Shown in pieces: positions 31,627-40,804 of a stretch of DNA of 45,198 nt (position 1 is its first letter; each line of letters opens with the position of its first letter). The stretch is from Syntrophomonadaceae bacterium (GTDB lineage Bacteria > Bacillota > Dethiobacteria > DTU022). A program made the translations under genes and the position numbers. The stretch is from assembly GCA_007121075.1 (NCBI GenBank), contig SKMK01000036.1, forward strand, positions 1 through 45,198, given 5' to 3'. The notes beneath the pieces were generated by a model, which saw only the letters and a list, made by a program, of their open reading frames with translations, was not told the DNA's origin and made no database searches.

Positions 31627-32961
31627 TTATTTATTTTTCCTTTTCATAATTTCATTTTTACCGATCCTGATCCACTGGACCAGGGGAATTTTAGAAGGGC
31701 AGATATACGAACAGCAACCGCATTCAAAACAGTCGAGAGCATAAAGTTTTTCAGCCCTCCTGTAATCGCCGTGTTCTGAGGCCTGGGCTATGGATGTGGG
31801 CATCAGGTTCATTGGACAGACACTGACGCACTTGGCACACCTGATACAGGGGCTGCTTTCGGCAAGATAAACATCTTCATCGGTCAGGGCCAGGATTCCC
31901 GATGTCCCCTTAATGACCGGTATATCGGCACTGGGCTGGGCCAACCCCATCATCGGGCCGCCCACAACCACCTTCAAGGTGGATTCACTTATTCCGCCGC
32001 AAAAGTCAAGGACCTCAGAGGCCAGTGTCCCCAGCCTGGCCTGGACATTGGCCGGTTTGGCAACACCGGAACCGGTCACGGTCAGGACCCGTTCCACCAG
32101 GGGTTTTCCTTCACGAATAGCCTGGGTGATGGCCACCGCTGTACCGACATTATGGTTAACTATCCCAACTTCCATGGGCAAAGCCCCCGCCGGGACAACC
32201 CGGCCGGTGGTGACATAAATTAGCATCTTTTCAGCACCCTGAGGATACTTGGTCGGCAGGGTGCAAACCCTGATATTTTCTTCTTCGGCCACCATGCTCT
32301 CCACCTGTTTATGAGCATCAGGCTTGTTATCTTCAATACCGATAATTCCTTCCGAAGCGCCCAGGGCTTTCATCATTGCCTTTAACCCAAAGACGATTTC
32401 TTCCGTTTTTTCAAGCATAACCCTGTGATCGGCGGTCAAATATGGCTCACATTCGGCGCCGTTTATAATCACCACATCGATCGGTTTGTCCTCAGGGGGT
32501 GAAAGCTTAACATGAGCGGGGAAAGTGGCTCCTCCGAGCCCGACAATACCGGCTTCACGGACTATCTTGCGGATATCGTCGGCGGAAAGATCTTCCAGGC
32601 TGCCGGCCGGCTTAATATTTTCATCCCATTCGTCGTGGCCGTCCGATTCTATGGTCACCGCATTGATTTTCATGCCAAGGGGATGGTTGTACGGGCCAAT
32701 ATCTACCACCGTACCTGAGATCGGGGCATGGACGGGAGCGGACACAAAACCCTTATTATCGCCAAGTTTCTGGCCCGCCTTGACCTCAGTACCTTTTTCT
32801 ATCTTTTCCACGTCGGCCAAAAGCTCGCAGGGTGCACCAATATGCTGCTGCATCGGTACAACCACTTTTTGCGGCAATGGCATTTTCACAATGGCCAGTG
32901 TGGAGGTAATTTCTTTACTATATACCGGATGAACGCCTCCCCTGAATGAAAACTTGGCCAT
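31627..32961 (-). CDS. rnfC: Rnf complex NADH-binding subunit RnfC
   Basis: RnfC binds NADH and FMN on the cytoplasmic side. The 444-residue protein has the N-terminal family start FSFRGGVHPVYSKE, a lipoyl-like segment with VDIGPYNHPLGMKINAVTIE (parts only), the GLGGATFPAHVKL glycine loop, and two C-terminal [4Fe-4S] motifs, CIRCAKCVSVC (372-382) and CFECGCCSYIC (411-421). There is no long repeat-rich tail as in proteobacterial RnfC. It is the first gene of rnfCDGEAB, preceded by a 237-bp AT-rich region. Confidence 0.96.
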   Translation of the reverse strand: MAKFSFRGGVHPVYSKEITSTLAIVKMPLPQKVVVPMQQHIGAPCELLADVEKIEKGTEVKAGQKLGDNKGFVSAPVHAPISGTVVDIGPYNHPLGMKINAVTIESDGHDEWDENIKPAGSLEDLSADDIRKIVREAGIVGLGGATFPAHVKLSPPEDKPIDVVIINGAECEPYLTADHRVMLEKTEEIVFGLKAMMKALGASEGIIGIEDNKPDAHKQVESMVAEEENIRVCTLPTKYPQGAEKMLIYVTTGRVVPAGALPMEVGIVNHNVGTAVAITQAIREGKPLVERVLTVTGSGVAKPANVQARLGTLASEVLDFCGGISESTLKVVVGGPMMGLAQPSADIPVIKGTSGILALTDEDVYLAESSPCIRCAKCVSVCPMNLMPTSIAQASEHGDYRRAEKLYALDCFECGCCSYICPSKIPLVQWIRIGKNEIMKRKNK

Positions 32962-33198
32962 TTAATATATTCACCCTTTCCAGATAGTTTGCTGCCCCTT
33001 TGTGCTTTAACGGCAGGCTTTAATTTTGGGTATAAATAAAATAATACATTTAAACAAATTAACTTAACTAACTTTCGTTAAATAATAGTAAATTCCTTCT
33101 ATAAAACCGTCTTTTTATAGTCTTGATAAAAAATATAATAAATCACCTTTTTAGCAATATTCTAATCTATACCAATTTGCCAGAAACAAGGCCGGCGG
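32962..33198 (-). promoter_or_regulatory. AT-rich upstream region of the Rnf-Mrp cluster
   Basis: 237 bp without a gene, much richer in A/T than its surroundings, between folC and rnfC. Candidate minus-strand elements are TTGTTT, 17 bp, TATACC and a separate TATAAA; none is convincing. This is where the main promoter of the cluster should lie. Confidence 0.4.
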
Positions 33199-34554
33199 TC
33201 ATTTGACCGGTTGGGCCCACAGGGCCCTGGCATCGCTGACTGTATAAAAAGAACCGGTTACAAGGACCAGGTCTTCCGGACTGGCGCCGTTCAAAGCCTC
33301 TTCCAGCGCCATTCCTATATCATCATTCACCGAGGCCTTTTCCCGGCTGCAGTAAAGCTGTTCGAGGGCGGTTTTATACAACCCTGCAGGATCGGCTGCC
33401 CTGGGAATGGAGGCTTTGGTAAAAATTACCCGGTCGGCGAGCGGTAGGATGGCCGACATCATTGCCGGTGCGTCTTTGTCGGTCATGATCCCAAAAACCA
33501 GGACCAGGCGGCGGTAACTAAAATATTCGGTCAGTGCTTCCGCCATTTGCCGGATCGCAGCCGGATTATGGGCTCCATCCATGACCAGCTTTGGACTGTT
33601 TTTCAATAATTCCAGGCGCCCCGGCCAGATTACTTCAGACAACCCCTGCCGCAGATGCTTTTCATCCACCATGGTGCCCCTGTTTTCAAGCAGTTCCACT
33701 GCCGCCAGGGCGGTGGCCGCATTACAAATTTGATATCTGCCCCGGAGGGGAATAAACAGATCCTGGTAAGAGCGTTTAAAGCCAGTGTAATCAAAAATTT
33801 GGCCCTTGTCGGTAATTACCCGGCGGTTAAACACCGGCCGTTTGATCTTTTTTCCGCCGTTATCGTGGGGTGCAAACAAGCTGTAGAGGGAGGCATCAAG
33901 CTCAGAGGCTCTGGCTTTGATCACCGCAAGCACCCTGGGATCTTCGCTGGCAGTCAGAACAGGGATCCCTTCTTTTATGATGCCTGCTTTCTCGAAAGCA
34001 ACCTCTTCCACAGTATCGCCGAGCACCTCTGTATGCTCCAGATCAACATTGGTGATGATACTCAACAATGGATCGACAACATTGGTGGCATCAAGACGCC
34101 CTCCAAGACCGACTTCCAGGACAACCAGGTCAACTTCCCGGCGGGCAAAATAGGTCAGAGCCAGGACAGTGACCACTTCAAATTCAGTCGGCTGCCCATA
34201 ACGCTCATCGGCGGTCACTCCTTCTACGACCGGCCGGATCAATCCGACCAGGTCAGCCAGCTCCTCCTGCTCAATATCACGGCCATTAATAGCCATCCGA
34301 TTGGTAAATGAAAGAAGGTACGGAGAAGTATAAAGGCCTATCTGGTAACCGGCCGCCTCAAGGATGGAGGCAAGGATCGCCGCCGTGGAACCTTTCCCGT
34401 TCGTTCCCGCTATATGGACATAATCAACCTGCCGGTGGGGATTGCCCAGCCTATCGAGCATAGCATTCATCCGCTCCAGGCCCGGTTTAATCCCAAACCG
34501 GCTCAGGCCATGAATCCAATCCAGGGCTTCCAGATAACGCTGCTCACTTTTCAT
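33199..34554 (-). CDS. folC: Bifunctional folylpolyglutamate/dihydrofolate synthase FolC
   Basis: FolC adds glutamate residues to folate (and joins dihydropteroate to glutamate), ATP dependent. Motifs: P-loop AGTNGKGSTAAILASILE, the omega-loop type YTSPYLLSFTNRMAING, LEVGLGGRLDATNVVDP, ITNVDLEHTEVLGDTVEEVAFEKAGIIK (in pieces) and DGAHNPAAI. Length 451 fits the family. It starts 3 bp after the valS stop, the common Clostridia pair valS-folC. Confidence 0.95.
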   Translation of the reverse strand: MKSEQRYLEALDWIHGLSRFGIKPGLERMNAMLDRLGNPHRQVDYVHIAGTNGKGSTAAILASILEAAGYQIGLYTSPYLLSFTNRMAINGRDIEQEELADLVGLIRPVVEGVTADERYGQPTEFEVVTVLALTYFARREVDLVVLEVGLGGRLDATNVVDPLLSIITNVDLEHTEVLGDTVEEVAFEKAGIIKEGIPVLTASEDPRVLAVIKARASELDASLYSLFAPHDNGGKKIKRPVFNRRVITDKGQIFDYTGFKRSYQDLFIPLRGRYQICNAATALAAVELLENRGTMVDEKHLRQGLSEVIWPGRLELLKNSPKLVMDGAHNPAAIRQMAEALTEYFSYRRLVLVFGIMTDKDAPAMMSAILPLADRVIFTKASIPRAADPAGLYKTALEQLYCSREKASVNDDIGMALEEALNGASPEDLVLVTGSFYTVSDARALWAQPVK

Positions 34555-34557
34555 CAG

Positions 34558-37242
34558 TTAATTTAGCTCCTGCAATCTCTGCTGTAATTTTTGCAACCTG
34601 GCTTCTTGTTCTTCGCGACGGGATTTTTCCTTGGACACGACTTCAGCAGGCGCTTTTTTCAGAAAACCTTCACTATTTAGCTTTCCTTCGGTCCGCTTTA
34701 TTTCAGTTTCCACCTGGGACAGTTCTTTTCTGAGACGCGCTTTTTCCGCATCAATATCGATTACGCCTTCCAAGGGGAGATAAACTTCAACTTCTTCTCC
34801 AATGATAGCAGTCAGGGCCTGCTTCGGCTTTTCCGACTCGGGATGAATAGTCAAGGTGTCTACGGAAGCCAGTCTTTTAACCTGGTGAGCTTCTTCCTCC
34901 AGGAAGGCGGTAGATCGTCCTCCGACCCTGATAATAACCGGGGCCTTTCGGTCGGGAGGAAGTTTAACCTGGCTGCGGAGGTTCCTGATCGCCCTGACCA
35001 CTTGCTGAAACAGCTCCATTTCTTCGGCTTCCCCGGGAAAGTCAAGTTTCTCTGCCGGGCCGGGCCAGGCTGCCGTTACCAGGGCCTCTTCCCTGCGGTT
35101 AGGTAGTTGCTGCCATATTTCTTCGGATATGAAAGGCATTAAGGGGTGCAGGATCCGCATTACTCCATCAAGCAGGAATACCAGGATACTCCGGGTCCGG
35201 TTGCGGTCCGCTTCCGCCTCAATACTTTCGCCCTCACGGTAAAGATGGTACTTGCTGATCTCAACATACCAGTCACAAAAATCATTCCAGAGATATTCAT
35301 AAATCAGGCGGGCTGCCTCGCCCAGCTCATATTCTTCGAACAGCCGATCGGTTTTTTTAACCGTTTCATTAAAGCGATGCAGGATCCAGCGGTCGGCCCG
35401 GTTAAGGTTTTCCGGCAGTTGATCCGGGTCGAACTGGGGCAATTTCTCTCCCTTTTCTTTTTGTTCCCCCAGGTTCATCAAGACAAATCGGGAAGCGTTC
35501 CAGATCTTGTTGGCAAAATTACGCCCGGCTTCGACGCTTTCCTGCCTGAAACGCTGGTCATTGCCCGGGGCTTGCCCGGTAACCAGGGTGAAACGGAGCG
35601 TATCGGCACCGTAATTTTCAATCACCTCGAGAGGATCAATGCCATTACCCAGGGATTTGCTCATTTTGCGCCCCAGGGCGTCTCGGACCAGCCCGGTTAT
35701 ATAAACGGTCCGGAAAGGAACGTCCTTCATAAAGGCCAGGCCCATAAACATCATCCGGGCCACCCAGAAGAAAATTATATCGTATCCTGTAACCAGGACG
35801 CTGGTGGGATAGAAATGCTCCAGATCGTCAGTTTTGTCAGGCCAGCCCAGGGTTGAAAAGGGCCACAGGGCCGAACTGAACCAGGTGTCAAGGACATCGG
35901 GATCCTGCTTGAGTTCACTGCTTCTGCAGGCAGGGCAGCTCTCAGGATCTTCATAATCAACTATTACTTGCCCGCATTCGCAGTACCAGGCTGGAATCCG
36001 GTGTCCCCACCAGATCTGCCGTGAAATACACCAATCGCGGATATTTTCAAGCCAGTCGTTATAGACCCTGGTAAAACGGGGTGGGACAAAACTGGTCCGA
36101 CCTTCTTTAACCGCCTCTATGGCCGGTTCAGCCAACGGCTTCATTTTAACAAACCATTGCCGGGATATGAGCGGCTCAACCACCGTATCGCATCGCTGGC
36201 AGTGGCCGATGGAGTGCTCGTAATTTTCGATCTTTTCAATCAGGCCCTGGGCCTTTAAATCTTCAACTACCTGTCTGCGGCACTCGAAACGGTCCATCCC
36301 CTCATAGGGTCCGGCTTCGGCAGTCATCCGGGCATCTTCGCCAATCACCTTGATAACTTCCAGGTTGTGACGTTGGCCGATGGCGAAGTCATTGGGGTCA
36401 TGTCCGGGCGTGACTTTGACGGCCCCGCTGCCAAATTCGGGATCGACATATTCATCGGCGACGATGGGAATTTCACGGTTTAAAAGGGGTAAAATAACTT
36501 TTTTGCCCACCAGGCCCCGGTAACGCTCATCATCGGGGTGGACAGCAACCGCGCTGTCACCTAGCATCGATTCAGGGCGGGTGGTGGCCACGGTAATCAT
36601 TTTCCCGTTTTCAGACAGGGGATACCTGATATGGGTAATCGTAGAAGCCTCAGTTTCATGCTCCACTTCTATGTCGGACAGGGCAGTAGAACAGCGCGAG
36701 CACCAGTTAATCATGTAGTCGCCGCGGTAAATCAAACCCTGGTGGTAAAGATCGACAAATACCTTTCGCACCGCCCGGGAACATCCCTCGTCCATCGTGA
36801 ACCGCTCCCTCGACCAGTCGCAGGAGCAGCCCAGGCGATGCAGCTGTTTGGTTATCCGCTTCAGGTAAGTATCCTTCCAGGCCCAGACTCTCTCCAAAAA
36901 TTTTTCCCGGCCCAGTTTACGGCTGTCTATACCTTCTTCAGCCAGGTGCTTCTCGACAACATTCTGGGTGGCAATTCCGGCATGGTCGCAGCCCGGCAGC
37001 CACAGGGTGTCGTACCCCTGCATCCTGCGGCGGCGGATCAAGACATCCTGAACGGTATTGTTCAAAGCATGCCCCATGTGCAGGGAACCGGTAACGTTGG
37101 GCGGAGGTATCACTATAGTAAAAGGAGTTTTGTCGGGATCTCCGGAAGCGCGAAAGTAATCACCATCAAGCCAAAAACGGTATCTTTCCATCTCCACTTG
37201 ATCCGGATCATAAACAGGCGGCAGCATATTTTCAGTCATCAT
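34558..37242 (-). CDS. valS: Valyl-tRNA synthetase
   Basis: Class I synthetase that charges tRNA-Val. The HIGH motif is HMGH at residues 55-58 within PPPNVTGSLHMGHALNNT, and KMSKS is in GRKMSKSLGNGIDP. Zinc-type Cys pairs are at WCSRC, CQRCD and CPACRS. The editing domain lies between about 190 and 340. The C-terminal coiled-coil (about 830-894, ending in LQKLQQRLQELN) is the tRNA-binding arm. Length 894 is normal. No T-box is visible upstream; transcription probably starts from the promoter at 37336-37364. Confidence 0.97.
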   Translation of the reverse strand: MMTENMLPPVYDPDQVEMERYRFWLDGDYFRASGDPDKTPFTIVIPPPNVTGSLHMGHALNNTVQDVLIRRRRMQGYDTLWLPGCDHAGIATQNVVEKHLAEEGIDSRKLGREKFLERVWAWKDTYLKRITKQLHRLGCSCDWSRERFTMDEGCSRAVRKVFVDLYHQGLIYRGDYMINWCSRCSTALSDIEVEHETEASTITHIRYPLSENGKMITVATTRPESMLGDSAVAVHPDDERYRGLVGKKVILPLLNREIPIVADEYVDPEFGSGAVKVTPGHDPNDFAIGQRHNLEVIKVIGEDARMTAEAGPYEGMDRFECRRQVVEDLKAQGLIEKIENYEHSIGHCQRCDTVVEPLISRQWFVKMKPLAEPAIEAVKEGRTSFVPPRFTRVYNDWLENIRDWCISRQIWWGHRIPAWYCECGQVIVDYEDPESCPACRSSELKQDPDVLDTWFSSALWPFSTLGWPDKTDDLEHFYPTSVLVTGYDIIFFWVARMMFMGLAFMKDVPFRTVYITGLVRDALGRKMSKSLGNGIDPLEVIENYGADTLRFTLVTGQAPGNDQRFRQESVEAGRNFANKIWNASRFVLMNLGEQKEKGEKLPQFDPDQLPENLNRADRWILHRFNETVKKTDRLFEEYELGEAARLIYEYLWNDFCDWYVEISKYHLYREGESIEAEADRNRTRSILVFLLDGVMRILHPLMPFISEEIWQQLPNRREEALVTAAWPGPAEKLDFPGEAEEMELFQQVVRAIRNLRSQVKLPPDRKAPVIIRVGGRSTAFLEEEAHQVKRLASVDTLTIHPESEKPKQALTAIIGEEVEVYLPLEGVIDIDAEKARLRKELSQVETEIKRTEGKLNSEGFLKKAPAEVVSKEKSRREEQEARLQKLQQRLQELN

Positions 37243-37546
37243 ATCACCCCATCTTATCTGGCAGTCAGAAGCAGCAACTGGTATTTCGGCCAGCCTGGTA
37301 AAGGACCTGCAGTATTATTTATTCTGATCTTATAAATAGTATTATTTTACGGTCTGAAAGTCAATGCAACGGGTGCAACGACAGCATAAAAAACCATGAC
37401 CAGATTTCTTTTTGATGCAACGATACCACTCTCGAGTACTTTTAAATATGAGGCATCGGGGCATGATAGAACAACTGAACAATAATTATGGTCCTCAAGG
37501 GCTCTCCTGCAATCAACATTAAGTTGTACCGCGAAATAAGAGAAAT
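37243..37546. other. Intergenic region between pxpC and valS
   Basis: 304 bp with no gene. The valS half contains the promoter at 37336-37364 and an 87-nt leader with no T-box signature. TGCAACG occurs three times just upstream of the -35 (37365-37371, 37374-37380, 37416-37422) and might be a regulator site. I see no clear intrinsic terminator for the pxp genes. Confidence 0.6.
37336..37364 (-). promoter_or_regulatory. Sigma-A-type promoter for valS-folC
   Basis: On the minus strand, TTGACT (37359-37364), 17-bp spacer, TACTAT (37336-37341). It is the only good promoter in the gap and places the transcript start about 87 nt before valS. Confidence 0.68.
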
Positions 37547-38575
37547 CTAGTCAATTTCTTTAATTGACACATAGTAACTTTTATCATCAATAAACAACCT
37601 GAAATGCTTTTCCCCCTGAGCCGGTTGAGACACATACTCAGTCAAACCCTGGAACCATTTGTTGTAATGATTTTTTTTCTCTATTGCTTGATCAAGGGAA
37701 ACGCTTCTGAAAGAAAGCTGATCACCCGGCTTTGCCTGACCCAGACGATAAATTTCATAAGAAACCGCCGTCGCAATTTTGGGGTAGCCACCGGTCGTCT
37801 GGCGATCTTTCATCATTATTATTGGCTGTTTGTGTCCCGGCACCTGTATTGCACCCAGTGGAATCCCGTCAGAAATAATATCCGCTTTATCCACATGCAC
37901 AACTTCCGGCCCCGTTAGCCTGTATCCCATCCGGTCGGCTGATTCACTGATTTGGAAGGTTTCATTCAAAAAAGTGTTAATTCCTTCCTCGGTAAAAAAA
38001 TCTACCTGGGGTCCCATGATGACATCTATTTCAAAAGGAGGCAGATAAGAAGGCCACTGCTTCTCAGGCAAAGCCCGCCCCAGCGAATTATTACTTTGGA
38101 ACGCAGAGAGTACTTCTTCTCCTTTTAAACGCCTCCCTTCAAAGCCTCCAATTTTACCCCTCAGGTAAGTTGAGCGGCTCTGCATAATTAAGGGGACGTC
38201 AAAACCACCCTTTACAGCAAGATATCCCCGCACTCCTTCAGTTATCCATTCAATATCTACTTGATCTCCGCTTTTTACCTCGATCGGTTCAAAAATTAAA
38301 TATTTCCGGTGCCCGTTCACGTTAACAACACATCTTCCCCCGGTTACTACCAGGGCCGTGTCATGTAAGATTTCCAACCGGGGTCCTTTTAAAGTAAACT
38401 CTAAGGACGCCGCATTTGCTTCATTTCCCAAAATTAAATTCCCCAGTTGATAAGAAACCTCATCCATAGCGCCTGCTGGAGCCATTCCATACCGCTGGTA
38501 TCCGAACCGTCCTCCATCCTGCACGGTTGTAAAAGGCCCGGATTCAATAACTTTAATCACTTGCAATTCTTTCAC
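37547..38575 (-). CDS. pxpC: 5-oxoprolinase subunit PxpC (KipA/AHS2 family)
   Basis: PxpA, PxpB and PxpC together cleave 5-oxoproline (pyroglutamate) to glutamate with ATP. This 342-residue protein is the AHS2/biotin-dependent-carboxylase-like subunit: VIESGPFTTVQDGGRFGYQ and YGMAPAGAMDEVSYQLGNLILGN (in pieces), GGRCVV, then VKGGFDVPLIMQSRSTYLRGKIGG near 125-148 and GPQVDFF. Older labels are KipA or allophanate hydrolase subunit 2. It is 30 bp after pxpB. GTG at 38575 is the first start; the ribosome site is modest. Confidence 0.9.
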   Translation of the reverse strand: MKELQVIKVIESGPFTTVQDGGRFGYQRYGMAPAGAMDEVSYQLGNLILGNEANAASLEFTLKGPRLEILHDTALVVTGGRCVVNVNGHRKYLIFEPIEVKSGDQVDIEWITEGVRGYLAVKGGFDVPLIMQSRSTYLRGKIGGFEGRRLKGEEVLSAFQSNNSLGRALPEKQWPSYLPPFEIDVIMGPQVDFFTEEGINTFLNETFQISESADRMGYRLTGPEVVHVDKADIISDGIPLGAIQVPGHKQPIIMMKDRQTTGGYPKIATAVSYEIYRLGQAKPGDQLSFRSVSLDQAIEKKNHYNKWFQGLTEYVSQPAQGEKHFRLFIDDKSYYVSIKEID

Positions 38576-38605
38576 CTGCCTGTATATTAAACTCGCTTAT
38601 TGAGA

Positions 38606-39301
38606 TTAAGCCTGTAGATACGATTCAAATTCATCCTCGCTGATCGGGTAAAATTTTAAATAATGACCTGGTTTGGGCAAAAAAGGATCTTCTTTCGAAG
38701 GATCAAATAGTTTCAAAGGAGTTCGACCTATTAACCGCCATCCTCCGGGGCTTTCCAGGGGATAGATGCCTGTTTGACTGCCGGCTATACCAACAGAACC
38801 GGCAGGGATCTGGGTGCGGGGGTTTTCCAGGCGCGGAGTGGCAATTTTGGAGGACATCCCGCCCAGGTAGGGAAACCCGGGCACAAAACCCAGCATATAT
38901 ATCAAATAAGTTGAAGAATGATGAATATCAATTACCTCTTCGATCGTTAAATTGTTATATTCTGCCACATAATCAATATCTGGACCATACTCCCCTCCAT
39001 AGAGAACCGGTATTTCTAATGTTTCAGGATTTGGAATTGCAACATCCTTTAAATGTTCCTCTACATTAAGCAAAACCTCTTTTAATTCTTCATAATCCCA
39101 TACATCCGGATCATAATAAACCAGCAATGAGCGGTAAGTTGGAACGGTTTCCAAAAGACCTTTCAGTTTACTTTCTTTCGTTAAATAGTAATCTGCAGCC
39201 CGGACTTTGGAATTTATCTCGGGATCGATTCGGTTCTCGAATTCCAGCGCCAGGGCCTGATCACCTGCTGGCACCACGTTAATTTCCGCCATACTTATCA
39301 T
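38606..39301 (-). CDS. pxpB: 5-oxoprolinase subunit PxpB (KipI/AHS1 family)
   Basis: A 231-residue AHS1/KipI-family protein. The diagnostic segment is YMLGFVPGFPYLGG (about residues 134-147), followed by TPRLENPRTQIPAGSVGIAG and QTGIYPLESPGGWRLIGRTP. The N-terminus has GDQALALEFENRIDPE. In Bacillus KipI inhibits the sporulation kinase KinA, but the grouping with pxpA and pxpC points to 5-oxoprolinase. Start at 39301 or the ATG three codons later (MAEINVVP) are both possible. Confidence 0.9.
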   Translation of the reverse strand: MISMAEINVVPAGDQALALEFENRIDPEINSKVRAADYYLTKESKLKGLLETVPTYRSLLVYYDPDVWDYEELKEVLLNVEEHLKDVAIPNPETLEIPVLYGGEYGPDIDYVAEYNNLTIEEVIDIHHSSTYLIYMLGFVPGFPYLGGMSSKIATPRLENPRTQIPAGSVGIAGSQTGIYPLESPGGWRLIGRTPLKLFDPSKEDPFLPKPGHYLKFYPISEDEFESYLQA

Positions 39302-39398
39302 CTCCCAGTTAAATAATACTCCTGTTAATTGGCTTATTTTTTCAGCAGAAAATATTTCGACCCATACCCAAAGGCCATTAACCTGCTACAGGTTTAAA

Positions 39399-40160
39399 TT
39401 ACACAGACAGGGGTTTGATTTTAATACCTTCTTCATTCAGCCTGAATTTTAGCTGCCTGGTTAGCTCAACCGCTTCAGGGTTATCGCCATGGACACATAT
39501 AGTGTCCGGATTAATGTCAATATCTTCACCCGAGACAGTACGGACCTTGCCTTCTTGAACCATTCGCAATACCCTTTCAACAACCATCTCAGGATCGTGA
39601 ATTACCGCTCCCGGTTGCTTTCTTGAAACCAACATTCCTTCAGAATCATAAGCCCGATCGGCAAAGCCTTCCCGGGCTACGTTCAACCCCTCTTCCCTAC
39701 CTGCTTTTTCCATTTCAGAAAAAGCAAGGGCAACAAATATTAAACCGGGGTCTACCGCTTTAATAGACCGGGCAATAGTAAATGCCAGCTCCTTATTAAT
39801 GCTGGCTATATTATTTAAAGCTCCATGGGCTTTTACATGAACCATTTTTACTCCATTGGCTTTACAAAAACCTTGCATAGCTCCTATTTGATAAATCAAT
39901 TCTTTTTCCAGTTCTTCAGGGGCAATATCAATCCTTCGGCGACCAAACCCTTTAAGATCGGCAAAACCGGGGTGAGCGCCAACAGCTACTCCATGTTTTT
40001 TGGCTAGCTTTACAGTGTAATCCATAATTTGGGGATCTCCTGCGTGAAAGCCACAGGCAATGTTAGCTGAAGATATATTTTGGATAACCTCGTCGTCAGA
40101 ACCCAATTTATATACTCCAAAACTTTCTCCCATGTCGCAGTTCAAATCAACTGTCCTCAT
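39399..40160 (-). CDS. pxpA: 5-oxoprolinase subunit PxpA (LamB/YcsF family)
   Basis: A 253-residue LamB/YcsF-family protein: VDLNCDMGESFGVYKLGSD at the start, SANIACGFHAGDPQIM, GVAVGAHPGFADLKGFGRR, VKAHGALNN, and CVHGDNPEAVELT near the end. These Asp, His and Glu-rich blocks are the conserved catalytic face. In the complex this subunit opens the 5-oxoproline ring. A 97-bp gap separates it from pxpB, but direction and function make a single operon likely. Confidence 0.93.
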   Translation of the reverse strand: MRTVDLNCDMGESFGVYKLGSDDEVIQNISSANIACGFHAGDPQIMDYTVKLAKKHGVAVGAHPGFADLKGFGRRRIDIAPEELEKELIYQIGAMQGFCKANGVKMVHVKAHGALNNIASINKELAFTIARSIKAVDPGLIFVALAFSEMEKAGREEGLNVAREGFADRAYDSEGMLVSRKQPGAVIHDPEMVVERVLRMVQEGKVRTVSGEDIDINPDTICVHGDNPEAVELTRQLKFRLNEEGIKIKPLSV

Positions 40161-40190
40161 ACCTGATCTCCCATCTCCTTCTTCATATAA

Positions 40191-40547
40191 TTAGTTATTT
40201 TTTGATTTTGATTGGACTATGTTGCCAATTTTTGATTTTTGCAGTGTTTCTTCAGATAAAAAGTACTTGCCCTCTTCAGTCATCTGTATTACATCCAGCT
40301 GGAAAAGGGAATCGAAAACGTAGGGCTTATAGTCGCGCAGCTTAAACATACCGTCGGTTAACTTGGTTTCAGAAGAAGTCTTCAGGCCTAGTTCATTGCC
40401 AGTTTTGGCACTTTCCGGATCCAGGGCTTCTTTTTCCCTGAAAATCCTGATAACCTGCTTTAAAGCCCGGCCCATCATAAAGCGAAGCAGTAGTACTCCC
40501 AATCCAATCAGAGCCACAATGATCAGTATAAAAATTACATAAGCCAC
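40191..40547 (-). CDS. Small single-pass membrane protein, unknown function
   Basis: A 118-residue protein I do not recognise. Residues 2-24 form one membrane helix (VIFILIIVALIGLGVLLL), followed by a basic stretch (RFMMGRALKQVIRIFREKE) and a cytoplasmic domain of about 70 residues, KLRDYKPYVFDSLFQLDVIQMTEEGKYFLSE in pieces (LRDYKPYVFDSLFQL, EEGKYFLSEE). The latter pattern resembles a winged-helix fragment but this is only a guess. It lies 31 bp upstream of pxpA and reads in the same direction, so it is probably the first gene of that operon. Confidence 0.7.
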   Translation of the reverse strand: MAYVIFILIIVALIGLGVLLLRFMMGRALKQVIRIFREKEALDPESAKTGNELGLKTSSETKLTDGMFKLRDYKPYVFDSLFQLDVIQMTEEGKYFLSEETLQKSKIGNIVQSKSKNN

Positions 40548-40673
40548 AGGCTTAAATCACCTTCCTTCTTTGTTTAGAACACCTTGATAGTTTTATCCTC
40601 ATCTATTTGATGCCGGCGGGCAATTTAGATTTTAAAAGGTTATAATAACAATAGCCGACTGGCAAGATTTATG

Positions 40674-40710
40674 AAAAAGCTCATCGTTAAACCCGAAAGC
40701 TACGATGAGC
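40674..40710 (-). terminator. Intrinsic terminator after korDABC
   Basis: On the minus strand, GCTCATCGT (40702-40710) and ACGATGAGC (40679-40687) form a perfect 9-bp stem with a 14-nt loop, followed by TTTTTC. It lies about 95 bp after the korC stop. Confidence 0.78.
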
Positions 40711-40804
40711 CTGTTCTAGCAACAAAACAAAAATACCATGTTCCGGTGCCAGTAAACAGCCCGGGCAATTGATGTTCAACTGGAATCAAGGCCGCCTTTA
40801 CCTA

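Noticed and set aside
37243-37335. T-box leader for valS
   Set aside because: The leader is only about 87 nt and no AGGGTGG-type T-box sequence or terminator was found.
37547-39301. Allophanate hydrolase or KipI/KipA sporulation regulators
   Set aside because: The same families are 5-oxoprolinase subunits when next to a LamB/YcsF (pxpA) gene, as here; no urea amidolyase amidase domain is present.
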